From assembly GCA_026225475.1 (NCBI GenBank), contig JAMFSU010000053.1, forward strand, positions 1-64,000: a DNA stretch of 64,000 bases, written 5' to 3'. This document shows, in pieces, positions 29,493 through 44,021 of this stretch. A program made the position numbers and the translations under genes. Position 1 is the first letter of the stretch. Every line of letters starts with the position of its first letter. The DNA comes from Duganella sp. (lineage in GTDB: Bacteria > Pseudomonadota > Gammaproteobacteria > Burkholderiales > Burkholderiaceae_D). The notes beneath the pieces are model-generated. The model made no database searches. It saw only the letters and a program-made list of their open reading frames with translations, and was not told where the DNA came from.

Positions 29493-29501
29493 TGACGCTG
29501 A

Positions 29502-30338
29502 TCAGGCGCCGCGCAGCAGTTCGTTGATCGAAGTCTTGGAGCGAGTTTGTGCATCGACCTTCTTGACGATGATCGCGGCATACAGGCTGTAAGTGCCGTC
29601 TTTCGATGGCAGATTGCCCGGCACCACAACCGAACCAGCTGGTACGCGGCCGTAATGCACTTCGCCAGTTTCGCGATCATAAATCTTGGTCGATTGGCCA
29701 ATGTAGACACCCATCGACAGCACCGAGTTTTCTTCGACGATGACCCCTTCAACGACTTCCGAACGGGCGCCGATGAAGCAGTTGTCTTCGATGATGACAG
29801 GACCGGCCTGCACTGGCTCAAGCACGCCGCCGATGCCGACGCCGCCGGACAAGTGGACGTTCTTGCCGATTTGCGCTGCCGAGCCAACGGTGGCCCAGGT
29901 GTCGACCATCGCACCTTCATCGACGTAAGCGCCGATGTTGACGTAGGACGGCATCAGCACCACGTTCTTGCCGATGAAGGAGCCGTGACGCGCCACTGCC
30001 GGTGGCACCACGCGGAAGCCGCCCTTGGCGAAATCTTCGGCGGTGTAATTGGCGAACTTGGTTGGAACCTTATCGTAGAACTGTGGGTAGCCAGGGATGC
30101 CGGACGACACCGGGACATTGTCTTCCAGGCGGAACGACAGCAGGATGGCTTTCTTGACCCATTGGTTGACTTGCCATTGACCAACGCTTTGACGGTCGGC
30201 TACGCGCAGCGTGCCTTCGTTGAGGCCGGCGATGACTTCGGCCACGGCGTTACGGATGTCGGCCGGAGCGGTCTTGGGCGACAGGCTGGCGCGGTCTTCC
30301 CAGGCTTGGTCGATGATTTGCTGGATGGATTGTGTCAT
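29502..30338 (-). CDS. dapD: tetrahydrodipicolinate N-succinyltransferase
   Basis: 278 residues. N-terminal helical domain, then a left-handed beta-helix of hexapeptide repeats (about 100-240: [20 protein letters not shown], and others). It transfers succinyl from succinyl-CoA to tetrahydrodipicolinate in lysine/DAP synthesis. It sits 96 bp downstream of dapC. Confidence 0.97.
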   Translation of the reverse strand: MTQSIQQIIDQAWEDRASLSPKTAPADIRNAVAEVIAGLNEGTLRVADRQSVGQWQVNQWVKKAILLSFRLEDNVPVSSGIPGYPQFYDKVPTKFANYTAEDFAKGGFRVVPPAVARHGSFIGKNVVLMPSYVNIGAYVDEGAMVDTWATVGSAAQIGKNVHLSGGVGIGGVLEPVQAGPVIIEDNCFIGARSEVVEGVIVEENSVLSMGVYIGQSTKIYDRETGEVHYGRVPAGSVVVPGNLPSKDGTYSLYAAIIVKKVDAQTRSKTSINELLRGA

Positions 30339-30434
30339 CTTGTTTGATATCTTCAGTTGAAATGCAAGGTTAAAAATAAGCTTGTTGCCTGGCTTTGCGT
30401 GGTCAGTTGTGCAGGCGTTCGGGGCGCGGTGGTC

Positions 30435-31649
30435 TTACTGCGCACCGGCCAGTTTGCGCGTGAAGGCGACGATGCGTTGCGCCGCTTCCAGGCATTCGTC
30501 CACTTCAGCGACCAGCGCCATGCGTATGCGTTGGCTACCGGGATTGACGCCATTGGCTTCGCGCGCCAGATAGCTGCCCGGCAAGACCGTTACATTATAT
30601 TCGGCATACAGACGCTTGGCATATTCCGTGTCGCTGATATTGTTCAGTGTGTCGATCTTTGCCCACAGATAAAAACTGGCATCGGGCAAGGCCACGTCGA
30701 GCACGCCGGCCAGCAGCGGCGTGACCTGATTGAACTTGGTCACGTATTTGGCACGATTTTCCACCACGTGGGTTTCATCGTTCCAGGCGGCAATCGAGGC
30801 GTTCTGAATCGATGGACTCATGGCGCCGCCTTGGTAGGTACGATAGAGCAGGAATTTTTTCAGGATGGCGGCATCGCCGGCGACAAAGCCCGAACGCATG
30901 CCTGGCACGTTGGAACGCTTGGACAGGCTGGAAAACGAAATTAGCCGTGGATAGCCGCTGCGACCCAATAAATGCGCGGCTTCCATGCCACCCAATGGCG
31001 CTTCCTGCTTGAAATAAATTTCCGAATAGCATTCATCGGAGGCAATCACGAAGCCATAACGGTCGGACAAGGCAAACAGCTTTTTCCATTCTTCCAGGCC
31101 GAGCACGGCGCCAGTCGGATTGCCCGGTGAGCAAACGAACAGCAGTTGCACGCGCGCCCAGACATCGTCCGGTACCGCATCGTAGTCAGGGGCGAAATTG
31201 CGCGCCGGGTCGGAATTGACGAAGTAGGGCTGAGCGCCGGCCAGATAGGCCGAGCCTTCATAGATTTGATAGAACGGATTCGGGCACATCACCAGCGCGT
31301 CTTTTTGCGCTGGGTCAACGATGGTCTGGGTCAGTGCAAACAAGGCTTCGCGCGAGCCATTGACCGGCAGGATCTGCGTGGCTGCATCGATTTTCGGCAA
31401 TTGATAGCGGCGTTCCAGCCAGCCGGCAATGGCGTTGCGCAGGGCTTCCAGGCCCAGCGTACTGGGATAGCTGGCCAGGCCGCTCAGATTGTCGGTCAGC
31501 GCCTGCTTGATGAAGGCTGGCGTAGGATGTTTTGGCTCGCCGAGGCCGAGGCTGATCGGCGTATATTCCGGGTTCGGTACAACCCCGGAGAACAACTCCT
31601 TGAGCTTCTCGAAGGGATAGGTTTGCAGCTTGTCGAGTAAAGGATTCAC
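30435..31649 (-). CDS. dapC: succinyldiaminopimelate transaminase
   Basis: 404 residues, class I/II PLP aminotransferase. The PLP lysine is in SFSSLSKRSNVPGMRSG, and the FVCSPGNPTGAVL and ASDECYSEIYF motifs are present. It converts N-succinyl-2-amino-6-oxopimelate to succinyl-DAP. First of the dap genes in transcription order, divergent from the chemotaxis receptor. Confidence 0.95.
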   Translation of the reverse strand: MNPLLDKLQTYPFEKLKELFSGVVPNPEYTPISLGLGEPKHPTPAFIKQALTDNLSGLASYPSTLGLEALRNAIAGWLERRYQLPKIDAATQILPVNGSREALFALTQTIVDPAQKDALVMCPNPFYQIYEGSAYLAGAQPYFVNSDPARNFAPDYDAVPDDVWARVQLLFVCSPGNPTGAVLGLEEWKKLFALSDRYGFVIASDECYSEIYFKQEAPLGGMEAAHLLGRSGYPRLISFSSLSKRSNVPGMRSGFVAGDAAILKKFLLYRTYQGGAMSPSIQNASIAAWNDETHVVENRAKYVTKFNQVTPLLAGVLDVALPDASFYLWAKIDTLNNISDTEYAKRLYAEYNVTVLPGSYLAREANGVNPGSQRIRMALVAEVDECLEAAQRIVAFTRKLAGAQ

Positions 31650-31942
31650 GGAAGAAAATCAATAGTGGATGGAATTCGCACCGGCGCGCGGTGATCTCGG
31701 CGAGGCTGTCTGGTGCGGTCAAGCTGCCATTATACCGGGCGCGCCTGCATTCTCCGAATAGCGCGCAAGCGCGTTGAAGGACTGATCTTTGCCAGTTTGT
31801 CAGTTTTTTGTCAGAACAATATTCAAATTCGACAAACACACGCTGTAAGCAGCGTTGTTCTCCTGATCCTGATGTGGATGACTAGGTTAATGTTGTAGTT
31901 TGACAAGAATTCACTTACCTTCGATTGAACGGAGTTGCAATA

Positions 31943-33718
31943 ATGAAAACATTAAAGGCGAAGCTGCTGATGGCCTTGGTCGTCATGTGGGTCGGTTTGC
32001 TGGTGTTGGCAGGATGGGCTGCATTGAACACGCGCAGCAACATGATTGATGAACGCGAAGCCGGTGTGCGGCGCGTGGTGGAAACGGCCGAAGGTATCGT
32101 TAAAAGCTATGCCGCCGATGTTGCCGCTGGCCGCATGAATCTGGCCGACGCGCAGAAACAGGCGCTGTTGCGCATGGAAGCAATGCGTTACGACAACGGC
32201 AATTACCTGTTTGCATTTGATTCCAAGCCAGTGGTGCTGATGCTGCCGACCAATCAGCGTCTGATCGGCAAGAGTGTGGGCGATCGCACCGATGCCAACG
32301 GCAAGCTGTTTTATGTTGAGATGGCCAAGCTGGGTAAGGCAGAGGGGCGCGGTTTCATCGACTACATGGGGCGCTTGCCCGGTAATGACGAGACCAAGCA
32401 AACCAAGAAGGTCAGCTATGTCATCTATTATCAGCCCTGGGATTGGGTGCTGGTATCGGGCGTGTTTCTCAACGATGTGGAAGCCGATTTCTATCAAGAC
32501 CTAGCCAAGCTGGCGGCCATCCTGGTGGTAGTGGGTGTGCTGGTGTCGGCCTTGATGCTGGCGATTATTCGCAACATCACCAATAGCCTCGGCGGGGAAC
32601 CGTATTATGCCGTCGAAGTGGCCTCGAACATTGCTGCCGGTGATCTCACCATGGCGATCAAGACGCGCCCCAACGACACGCGCAGTCTGCTGTATGAAAT
32701 GAGTGTCATGCGTGAGCGTCTGGCTGCGGTGATTGGCGGCATTCGTAGCGGCACCGATGCCATCGACACCGGTGCCAAGGAAATTGCCGCCGGCAATCTC
32801 GATCTTTCTTCGCGTACCGAACAGCAGGCAGCGTCGCTGGAAGAAACTGCTTCGAGCATGGAAGAACTGACCTCGACGGTCAAGCAAAATGCCGACAATG
32901 CCCGTCAGGCCGGTCAACTGGCGCACACTGCCTCCGACATCGCGCGGCGCGGTGGCGACGTGGTGGGGCAGGTGGTCGATACCATGCAAGGCATCACCGA
33001 TAGCTCGCGCAAGATTGCCGACATCATTGGCGTAATCGACGGCATTGCGTTCCAAACCAATATTCTGGCCTTGAATGCCGCGGTGGAAGCAGCGCGTGCT
33101 GGTGAACAGGGACGCGGCTTTGCCGTGGTCGCCACTGAAGTGCGAGCATTGGCGCAGCGCTCGGCCAACGCCGCCAAGGAAATCAAGGGTTTGATCGAAG
33201 ACTCGGTCACGCGGGTCGATAGCGGTTCGCAACTGGTGCATCGTGCAGGTCAAACCATGGACGAGGTGGTCAATGCGGTACAGCGTGTGACCGATATCAT
33301 GGGCGAGATTTCATCGGCCACTGAAGAGCAAAGCAGTGGCATCGGCCAGGTCAACTTGGCCATCACGCAGATGGATCAAACCACCCAACAGAACGCGGCC
33401 TTGGTTGAGCAAGCCGCAGCCGCGGCCGGTTCGCTGGAAGAGCAGGCGCGCCGTTTGAAAGAAGCGGTGGCGTTTTTCCGTGCTGAACAGGGCGAGGAAT
33501 TTGCCGCGCCAGTCAGAGCAAGTTTCGCCAAGCCTGCTACTGCGGTAGTCAGGCCAGTCAAGCCGGCGCTCACTGCCACTAAGAAGACAATTGCAGCGCG
33601 TCCAGCACCGGTTGCTGCGATTGCCAAACGCTCGTCTGCCGCACCTGCGACCCGCCCGGCACCACGGCTGAGCGACAAGCCCACGCCTAGCGACGATGGT
33701 GATTGGGAAACGTTTTAA
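31943..33718 (+). CDS. methyl-accepting chemotaxis protein
   Basis: 591 residues from ATG 31943, which has a GGAG ribosome site 8 nt upstream. TM1 is at about 9-29, a single-Cache sensor domain at about 35-185 ([21 protein letters not shown]), TM2 about 190-210, then HAMP, and the signalling hairpin with the conserved [26 protein letters not shown] tip (shortened here). It ends with a Pro/Ala-rich linker and the pentapeptide DWETF, which tethers CheR/CheB. The ligand is unknown; single-Cache receptors often sense organic acids. Confidence 0.94.
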   Translation: MKTLKAKLLMALVVMWVGLLVLAGWAALNTRSNMIDEREAGVRRVVETAEGIVKSYAADVAAGRMNLADAQKQALLRMEAMRYDNGNYLFAFDSKPVVLMLPTNQRLIGKSVGDRTDANGKLFYVEMAKLGKAEGRGFIDYMGRLPGNDETKQTKKVSYVIYYQPWDWVLVSGVFLNDVEADFYQDLAKLAAILVVVGVLVSALMLAIIRNITNSLGGEPYYAVEVASNIAAGDLTMAIKTRPNDTRSLLYEMSVMRERLAAVIGGIRSGTDAIDTGAKEIAAGNLDLSSRTEQQAASLEETASSMEELTSTVKQNADNARQAGQLAHTASDIARRGGDVVGQVVDTMQGITDSSRKIADIIGVIDGIAFQTNILALNAAVEAARAGEQGRGFAVVATEVRALAQRSANAAKEIKGLIEDSVTRVDSGSQLVHRAGQTMDEVVNAVQRVTDIMGEISSATEEQSSGIGQVNLAITQMDQTTQQNAALVEQAAAAAGSLEEQARRLKEAVAFFRAEQGEEFAAPVRASFAKPATAVVRPVKPALTATKKTIAARPAPVAAIAKRSSAAPATRPAPRLSDKPTPSDDGDWETF

Positions 33719-33748
33719 GTTGATGACCTCGTTTCTTAAGAATTGAAC

Positions 33749-33790
33749 GATAAGGGGTTGCACGAGAAATCGAGCAGCCCCTTATCGTTT
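33749..33790 (+). terminator. terminator after chemotaxis receptor
   Basis: GATAAGGGG (33749-33757) pairs with CCCCTTATC (33778-33786), extended inward with few mismatches; followed by GTTTATT. Separates the receptor from smc. Confidence 0.75.
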
Positions 33791-33937
33791 ATTCGATCAC
33801 TCCCTCGGTATTTCAAGCGCTCTGGCCTGCGTTTGCAGGCCGTAAAGCAGCGGTTTTCTGCGCGGGAATGTTATGATACCGGCCTATTGCGGGCAAATTT
33901 GCCTGCTTCCGTCAAACTCTGTGAAACTGTAGATAAC

Positions 33938-36900
33938 GTGCGCTTAAATTCCATTAAATTGTCAGGATTCAAGTCGTTTGTCGATCCGATGAATTTTCAG
34001 GTGCCAGGGCAGCTGGTGGGTGTGGTCGGTCCTAACGGTTGCGGTAAGTCCAATATCATCGATGCGGTGCGCTGGGTGCTTGGTGAGTCGAAGGCGTCTG
34101 AACTGCGCGGCGAATCGATGCAGGACGTGATTTTCAATGGTTCCACCAACCGCAAGCCGGCTGGACGTGCTTCGGTCGAACTGATTTTCGACAATGCCAG
34201 CGGCAAGGCTGCCGGGCAGTGGGGCCAGTACGCCGAAATCGCCGTCAAGCGCACACTGACGCGCGACGGCACGTCGTCTTACTACATCAATAATCAAGCC
34301 GTGCGCCGGCGCGACATTCAAGACATTTTCCTGGGTACCGGCCTGGGGCCACGCGCTTACGCGATCATTGGCCAGGGCATGATTTCGCGCATCATTGAAG
34401 CGCGTCCGGAAGAGTTGCGGATTTTCCTCGAAGAAGCTGCTGGTGTATCCAAGTACAAGGAACGTCGTCGCGAAACTGAAAATCGCCTGCACGATACGCG
34501 CGAAAATCTGACGCGTCTGGAAGATATTCTGCGCGAGCTGAACACCAATCTGGAAAAGCTCGAAGCCCAGGCCGCTGTGGCCAAGAAATTCCATGAGCTG
34601 CAAGGCGACCAGGAAGAAAAGCAAAAGCTGCTGTGGCTACTGCGCAAGAATGAAGCCAAAGCCGAACAGGAAAAATACTTCCGCGAAATCGAACGCGCCC
34701 AGATTGATCTGGAAGAACAAACCGCCAAGTTGCGACATGTCGAAGCCGAGCTGGAACATATGCGTCAGGCGCACTATGGCGCCGGTGATCGGCTGCATAC
34801 GGCGCAAGGCCATCTGTACCAAACCAATGCCGAAATCGGCAGTCTGGAAGCGCAAATCAAGTTCGTCATCGAATCGCGCAATCGTCTCCAATTGCAACTC
34901 AATTCGCTGACGGCGCAGCGCGATCAATGGCAGCGTCAAGGTAGTCAAAATCAGGATGAACTGGCCGAAGCCGAGATCCGCCTGGAAGAGCAAGGCATGC
35001 GTGTCGAGCTGGCGCAGCAGGCGGTGCAGGATGGCAACGACAAATTGCCGACGCTGGAACAGGCCTGGCGCGAAGCGCAGCTCAAGACGACCGAATCGCG
35101 CGGCAAGATCATGCAGATTCAACAGCAGATCGAACTCGAATCGGCGCACCAGCGCAATGCCTCCAACATCTTGTCCGGCTTGACCGTGCGCCGCGAGCGC
35201 CTGATGCAGGAAAAAAATGGTCTGGCCTTGCCCGATGATGCGCATCTGAGCAATCTGCAATTGCAACTGGAAGAAAAACAGGCCTCGCTGGAAGAAGCCA
35301 CGATGTATCTGGAAGAGGCGCAGGAGCAGCAGCCGAAGCAGGAAGAAGAGCGCCGCACTGCGCAAGAGTTGGTGAGCAAGGAAAGCAGCAGTCTGGCGCA
35401 GCTTGAAGCTCGTTTGAGTGCCTTGAAACAGTTGCAGGAAAGCGTGCAGAGCCAGGGCAAGGTACAGCCTTGGCTGGAAAAGCACGAACTGGCCAAGTTG
35501 CCGCGCCTGTGGCAAAAACTGCATATCGACCAGGGCTGGGAAACCGCGTTGGAATCGGTGTTGCGCGAGCGCATGTCGGCACTGGAAGTGTCCAATCTGG
35601 ATTGGGCCAAGGCCTTCTTCAATGATGCGCCGCCGGCCAAGCTGGCTTTGTTTTCGCCCAATGCCGGCGCCGGATCGGCCGCGTCGAGCGAATCAGCCGC
35701 GCATGGCTTGAAGCCTTTCATCAACCTGCTGCAATTGAACGATCCCGGCTTGCGCAACCTGATGCAGGACTGGCTGCACAATATTTTTCTGGCCGACGAT
35801 ACCGCCAGTGCTTTTGCTGATCGCAGCAAATTGCCGGCCGGTGCCAGCTTCGTGACCAGGCAAGGGCATGTGGTGAGCCAGTCGAGTGTGCGCTTCTATG
35901 CCTCCGATTCGGAGCAGGACGGCATGCTGGCGCGCCAGCAGGAAATCGAAAACATCACCAAGCAACAGCGTGCACAGTACATGCTGGCCGAAGAATCAAA
36001 GTCGCGTGCGGTGCGTGCCGATGCAGCCGTGTCGAGCGCCACCCAGCGCTTGCAGGAACTGCGCCAACGCGTGGCAGGCTTGACGCAGTCAGTGCACAGC
36101 CTGCAGATCGAAGTAATGAAGTTGTCGGAAGTGCAGGCGCGTTTCAACCAGCGTAGCACGCAGATCGTTGCTGATTTGGCCGAAATCGAAATGCAGGAAG
36201 TCGAGCAGCAGCAGATCAAGAATGAATCGGAAGTCAAGTTTGAGCAGCTCGACATCGACCTGGCGGAATTGCAGGAAGCGCACGAAAACGGCCAGACTGA
36301 CTACCTGAATAAGGAACAGCAGCTCAACGATGCGCGTCAACGCCTGCGTGAACTGGAGCGTGCTGCGCAGGAATCCGAGTTTGCCGAGAAGTCGCAGCGT
36401 AGCAAAATCGACGAGCTCAAACGCAATATCGCTACCGCGCTGGAACAGGCGGCGCAATTGTTCGCCAGCATGCAACAAGGCAGTCTGGAGCTGGAAAGCC
36501 TGGACGACCAAGCTGCCCAGGCTGGTCTGCAATCGCTGCTGGACAAGCGTAGCGAGCAGGAACGTGCACTGGCCGATGCGCGCCATGAACTCGATCAATT
36601 GTCACAACAATTGCGTCATCACGAAGAAGCGCGTCTGCAAAACGAACGCAGCCTGCAACCGCAGCGGGACCGAATTACCGAATTGCAATTGAAGGAACAG
36701 GCGGCGCGCCTGAATCAGGAACAGTTTACTGAAGCGCTGGCCTCAACTGAAGCCGATGAAGCCGTGCTGTCGGAAAAGCTCACTCCGGAGATGCGGCCGT
36801 CTTACCTGCAAGGTGAAGTGACGCGCTTGACCAATGCGATTGCAGCCTTGGGTGCGGTCAACCTGGCCGCGCTCGACGAACTGGCAACGGCATCGGAACG

Positions 36901-37474
36901 CAAGAACTTCCTCGATGCCCAGTACGCCGACCTGAACGAAGCGATCACCACGCTGCAAGACGCCATCCACAAGATCGACATCGAAACGCGTGGCTTGCTG
37001 CAGGACACCTTTGACAAGGTCAATGGCCATTTTGCCGAACTGTTTCCGATCCTGTTCGGCGGCGGCCAGGCCAAGCTGACCATGACCGGTGATGAAATTC
37101 TCGATTCCGGTGTGCAGGTCATGGCGCAGCCGCCCGGCAAGAAAAATGCCACAATTCACCTGTTGTCTGGTGGTGAAAAGGCGCTGACTGCGACGGCTTT
37201 GGTGTTTTCGATGTTCCAGCTCAATCCGGCGCCGTTCTGTCTGCTCGACGAAGTCGATGCGCCACTCGATGATGCCAACACCGAACGCTTCTGTAATATG
37301 GTCAAGCGTATGTCGTCCAATACCCAGTTCCTGTTTATTTCGCATAACAAAATTGCAATGGAAATGGCCAACCAGTTGATCGGTGTGACCATGCAAGAGC
37401 AAGGTGTCTCGCGCATTGTCGCGGTGGACATGGAGGCTGCGGCCACGTTCAGTGCGGAGGCGCAAGTCGCCTGA
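33938..37474 (+). CDS. smc: chromosome segregation protein SMC
   Basis: 1178 residues from GTG 33938, the start that yields the family N terminus VRLNSIKLSGFKSF; the frame is open upstream to 33743 through a terminator and is not coding there. Walker A is GPNGCGKSN (about 31-39), coiled coils lie at about 170-500 and 670-1000, the hinge about 500-660, the signature is LLSGGEKALTATAL and Walker B is CLLDEVDAPLDD. Condenses and segregates the chromosome with ScpAB. Followed by zipA and ligA, a common proteobacterial order. Confidence 0.96.
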   Translation: MRLNSIKLSGFKSFVDPMNFQVPGQLVGVVGPNGCGKSNIIDAVRWVLGESKASELRGESMQDVIFNGSTNRKPAGRASVELIFDNASGKAAGQWGQYAEIAVKRTLTRDGTSSYYINNQAVRRRDIQDIFLGTGLGPRAYAIIGQGMISRIIEARPEELRIFLEEAAGVSKYKERRRETENRLHDTRENLTRLEDILRELNTNLEKLEAQAAVAKKFHELQGDQEEKQKLLWLLRKNEAKAEQEKYFREIERAQIDLEEQTAKLRHVEAELEHMRQAHYGAGDRLHTAQGHLYQTNAEIGSLEAQIKFVIESRNRLQLQLNSLTAQRDQWQRQGSQNQDELAEAEIRLEEQGMRVELAQQAVQDGNDKLPTLEQAWREAQLKTTESRGKIMQIQQQIELESAHQRNASNILSGLTVRRERLMQEKNGLALPDDAHLSNLQLQLEEKQASLEEATMYLEEAQEQQPKQEEERRTAQELVSKESSSLAQLEARLSALKQLQESVQSQGKVQPWLEKHELAKLPRLWQKLHIDQGWETALESVLRERMSALEVSNLDWAKAFFNDAPPAKLALFSPNAGAGSAASSESAAHGLKPFINLLQLNDPGLRNLMQDWLHNIFLADDTASAFADRSKLPAGASFVTRQGHVVSQSSVRFYASDSEQDGMLARQQEIENITKQQRAQYMLAEESKSRAVRADAAVSSATQRLQELRQRVAGLTQSVHSLQIEVMKLSEVQARFNQRSTQIVADLAEIEMQEVEQQQIKNESEVKFEQLDIDLAELQEAHENGQTDYLNKEQQLNDARQRLRELERAAQESEFAEKSQRSKIDELKRNIATALEQAAQLFASMQQGSLELESLDDQAAQAGLQSLLDKRSEQERALADARHELDQLSQQLRHHEEARLQNERSLQPQRDRITELQLKEQAARLNQEQFTEALASTEADEAVLSEKLTPEMRPSYLQGEVTRLTNAIAALGAVNLAALDELATASERKNFLDAQYADLNEAITTLQDAIHKIDIETRGLLQDTFDKVNGHFAELFPILFGGGQAKLTMTGDEILDSGVQVMAQPPGKKNATIHLLSGGEKALTATALVFSMFQLNPAPFCLLDEVDAPLDDANTERFCNMVKRMSSNTQFLFISHNKIAMEMANQLIGVTMQEQGVSRIVAVDMEAAATFSAEAQVA

Positions 37475-37868
37475 GCCGGGCGGCAAGTACTTTTTAGCAA
37501 GAATGGACAGCTTGACAAGCCTATGCTGGAACACTACCCTAAAAGGCTTGTCATATCAGCTTCTTAGCGTATTGGTTCAATTGCGATCCAGGCAAAAACA
37601 ACAAGACGGCAACGACAGCATGTGCGTCAGATGGGCAGGGACCATCAGGCAACATCAAGTCAGTAGCGGATGCAGCATGCTTGTCGAAACTCAGGAATCC
37701 ACGAAGACCAGTTATGACCAGTTTTATAGAGCCGAACATGTTTGATCACATTGTTACTCACAGTGCTGAACAATTTGCGCCCCACGTTGCGGCGCGTCCG
37801 GTGATAGCTTTTGCCAGCGCGACTGCGGCAGGTGTCACTTTGAAGAAAAATTCCAAGGTATATTCGGC
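37475..37868. other. smc-zipA intergenic region
   Basis: 394 bp. Holds a 10-bp inverted repeat TGACAAGCCT (37513-37522) / AGGCTTGTCA (37544-37553) with a 21-nt loop and no T-run. It also holds an open frame of about 53 codons (37711-37872) whose TGA overlaps the zipA ATG. No promoter is assigned. Confidence 0.5.

Positions 37869-37872
<4 letters not shown>
37711..37872 (+). CDS. possible small ORF coupled to zipA
   Basis: 53 residues from ATG 37711 (an in-frame ATG at 37735 has GAGCC upstream). The stop TGA overlaps the zipA ATG by ATGA. No strong ribosome site and no recognised motif; moderately hydrophobic middle (IAFASATAAGVTL). It may be a leader ORF for translational coupling or chance. 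Low confidence. Confidence 0.25.
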
Positions 37873-41337
<3,465 letters not shown>

Positions 41338-41403
41338 GCGGCAACTGCTGCGGCCAGAAAACGCATTACTGAATTAATATTGAATCTTTAACAGGGAGTT
41401 GTG

Positions 41404-42291
41404 ATGATCAAGAAAATCAAGAAAGCAGTATTTCCGGTAGCGGGATTGGGCAGTCGCTTTTTACCTGCTACCAAGGCGCAGCCCAAGGAAATGCTGCCGA
41501 TCGTCGACAAACCACTGATTCATTATGCCGTGGAAGAAGCGGTCGCCGCTGGCATTACCGAGATGGTATTCATCACCGGGCGTAACAAGCGCGCCATTGA
41601 AGACCATTTCGACAAGGCGTATGAGCTGGAAAGCGAACTGGAAGCAGCCGGCAAGCAGCAATTGCTCGATATCGTGCGCAACGTGATTCCCAAGAACGTC
41701 ACCTGTATTTTCATTCGTCAATCGGCACCGTTGGGCTTGGGGCATGCGGTGTTATGCGCACGTCCCGTGGTCGGTGAAGAGCCGTTCGCGGTGTTGCTGG
41801 CGGATGACTTCATGGACGTCGCGGCTGGCGTCAAGCCCGTCATGGCACAGATGACCGAAGTCTATGAGCGTGAAGGCATGAGTCTGCTGGCAGTGCAGGA
41901 TGTGCCGCGCAGCAATACCAAACAATACGGCATCGTCAGCGCCACGGCCTATCAAGAGAATCTGGAGCGCGTCAACGGCATCGTCGAAAAGCCGCAACCT
42001 GACGCCGCACCGTCGACGCTGGCGGTAGTGGGGCGCTACGTGCTCAACAACCGTATTTTTGATTATCTGGAAAACCTTGGCAAAGGTGCCGGCGGCGAGA
42101 TTCAACTGACCGATGGCATCGCTGCGCTGATGCATGCGGAAACAGTATTGGCTTACCGCTATCAAGGCCAGCGTTACGACTGTGGCTCCAAGCTGGGTTA
42201 TCTCAAGGCGATGGTGGCGATGGGCATGAAGCATGAAGAAACCGGCGCGGCATTTACCGAGTATTTGCAACAGCTTGACGTCAAGTCCTGA
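41404..42291 (+). CDS. galU: UTP-glucose-1-phosphate uridylyltransferase
   Basis: 295 residues from ATG 41404 (a GTG one codon earlier is less likely; AGGGAG lies just upstream). The nucleotidyltransferase signature is [20 protein letters not shown], with VEKPQPD and [19 protein letters not shown] further on. Makes UDP-glucose for glycans and LPS. Confidence 0.96.
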   Translation: MIKKIKKAVFPVAGLGSRFLPATKAQPKEMLPIVDKPLIHYAVEEAVAAGITEMVFITGRNKRAIEDHFDKAYELESELEAAGKQQLLDIVRNVIPKNVTCIFIRQSAPLGLGHAVLCARPVVGEEPFAVLLADDFMDVAAGVKPVMAQMTEVYEREGMSLLAVQDVPRSNTKQYGIVSATAYQENLERVNGIVEKPQPDAAPSTLAVVGRYVLNNRIFDYLENLGKGAGGEIQLTDGIAALMHAETVLAYRYQGQRYDCGSKLGYLKAMVAMGMKHEETGAAFTEYLQQLDVKS

Positions 42292-42324
42292 GCCGGTTAT
42301 CGGTTCTAGTATCTGGAGAAGTGA

Positions 42325-42861
42325 ATGGCGCTGCATGAAATTCTGAAAATGGGGGACCCGCGCTTGTTGCGTCAGGCCGAGCCAGTGCAGCAATTCGGCA
42401 CGCCGGAGATGACGCAGTTGATCGCGGACATGTTTGAAACCATGCGTGCCGTCAATGGTGCAGGTCTGGCAGCGCCGCAGATTGGCATCAATCTGCAGTT
42501 GGTGATTTTTGGTTTCAAGAAGAACGAGCGTTATCCCGATGCCCCGGAAGTGCCAGAAACGGTGCTAATCAATCCGACGCTCACGCCGCTCGGCGAGGAG
42601 ATCGAGGAGGGGTGGGAAGGATGTTTGTCGGTTCCCGGCCTGCGCGGCGTGGTGCCGCGCTGGAGTCACCTGCGCTATGAAGGCTTTGATCAGGATGGCA
42701 ACCCGATTGACCGTACCGTCGATGGTTTTCATGCACGCGTAGTGCAGCATGAATGCGATCATTTGATCGGGATGCTGTACCCGATGCGGATCAAGGATTT
42801 TTCGCGTTTTGGATTTACTGAGATTTTGTTTCCTGAGCTCGATCCTGACGACGACGATTGA
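42325..42861 (+). CDS. def: peptide deformylase
   Basis: 178 residues. Three family motifs are present: [16 protein letters not shown] and HECDH (metal-binding Cys and two His). Removes the formyl group from nascent N termini. A GGAGAAG ribosome site precedes the ATG. The C-terminal [15 protein letters not shown] is typical of the type I-like secondary deformylases. Confidence 0.94.
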   Translation: MALHEILKMGDPRLLRQAEPVQQFGTPEMTQLIADMFETMRAVNGAGLAAPQIGINLQLVIFGFKKNERYPDAPEVPETVLINPTLTPLGEEIEEGWEGCLSVPGLRGVVPRWSHLRYEGFDQDGNPIDRTVDGFHARVVQHECDHLIGMLYPMRIKDFSRFGFTEILFPELDPDDDD

Positions 42862-42948
42862 ATTTCCCACATTCAGTATGCCTTGCGCGCGTATTCATTG
42901 CAGCTGCGGCGCCGTTCAAAACGCCGCAATTTCCTTCGCTTGACAACC

Positions 42949-43716
42949 TCAACCCGTCTTCTCGGTAGTCCTATCTGAGGAGATGAGATTGTGTTGAGCA
43001 AGACGTTCTTTCAGTGTCTCTGTGCCGTCAAGATTGAGGGCGTGTGGGTCAGCGGGGGAAAACGTGTCCGCTGGGCACTCGCAGTACTCTGATCCCATCA
43101 GAATCCACATTTTGTTGACAGTAATATCTTGCTTAGCCTGTATTGTCGCCGCATCTTGACATTTTTTTTGCACGGGTTGTGGTGGGCACGAATCTGTGTG
43201 ACGACGATCGCGCATGGCTATTTGCGTGGCAGTATCGATGACCGGAGCGAGGGGATGCGGTGTCCAGGGTTCGGGAATCGTTGCATTAGTTGCGCCTGCC
43301 ATTTCGGAACCAGAGTTGTGGCGGTAGGCGCTGTATATCAGGCCACCGGCACCGGCTGTTGCGCCCAAGGTCAGCAGGCCAAACAATACTGCCTGTTTTT
43401 GGCTAATATTTTTGTTGGACTGATGTGCTGGTGATTTTCCTACTCCGTCAGAGTGGGGTGAAAGAAGCATATTTTCGCTTTCACTTTTATACACGTTACC
43501 CTCGCTGAGGACTTCGACAAGTTTGGCATCGTGCGTCGGATCTTGCGTCTTGGACATCAATTGCCGCACCAAATTTATCGGTGAAAATATAACCGATCGT
43601 ATGCTGCCGGTAAGCGCCGTATATCGCGACTCTGCTGCAGGTTTGGCGATTGACGTTTGAGCAGTATCGTATATTGTGCAGCTTGTTTTGGAGGAACAGA
43701 TCAGGGGCGTGGGCAT
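42949..43716 (-). CDS. orphan predicted membrane protein
   Basis: 255 residues from the ATG at 43716, chosen for an AAGGAG ribosome site 9 nt upstream; the open frame to 43803 lacks one. Ser/Thr/Lys-rich N-terminal half, one hydrophobic segment (about residues 115-136, AVLFGLLTLGATAGAGGLIY), and a C-terminal region with several Cys (SCPPQPVQKKCQ, EYCECP). No signal peptide. I recognise no family. Base composition and codon use are visibly more AT-rich than neighbours. It sits alone between def and the cyanophycin region, suggesting acquired or fast-evolving sequence. Confidence 0.65.
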   Translation of the reverse strand: MPTPLICSSKTSCTIYDTAQTSIAKPAAESRYTALTGSIRSVIFSPINLVRQLMSKTQDPTHDAKLVEVLSEGNVYKSESENMLLSPHSDGVGKSPAHQSNKNISQKQAVLFGLLTLGATAGAGGLIYSAYRHNSGSEMAGATNATIPEPWTPHPLAPVIDTATQIAMRDRRHTDSCPPQPVQKKCQDAATIQAKQDITVNKMWILMGSEYCECPADTFSPADPHALNLDGTETLKERLAQHNLISSDRTTEKTG

Positions 43717-44021
43717 GTTCGACGACTCCTTCAGGAAATGAATGAAGTTGTTTGATGGTAACTTTTGTATTTTTGTTTCATTAAAGTTTTTGTTTTTTTG
43801 CAATAATTCGTCTGCCGCAATCCTACGCTCGCCCCGTACGGAGATAGTGTTGCTAGTTGGATTTAAGCAGATTAGAAGCGCCTCAATTCAACAATGGCGG
43901 ATTCGCTGACGACGCAGAATGCTAGACAGAAATTTTCCCGATCTCATCATCTGTGCAATGCAGGATTGAAAGCAATCAAGAAACCACGCCGGTTTTTTCT
44001 TATTACTGTCAGGGAGCTTTA
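43717..44021. other. AT-rich intergenic region
   Basis: 305 bp with long T- and A-rich runs near 43760-43800, upstream of the orphan gene. Promoter sites are likely but not singled out. No gene seen. Confidence 0.45.

Noticed and set aside
33743..33937. Upstream extension of SMC
   Set aside because: It reads through the receptor terminator; the GTG at 33938 gives the exact family N terminus.
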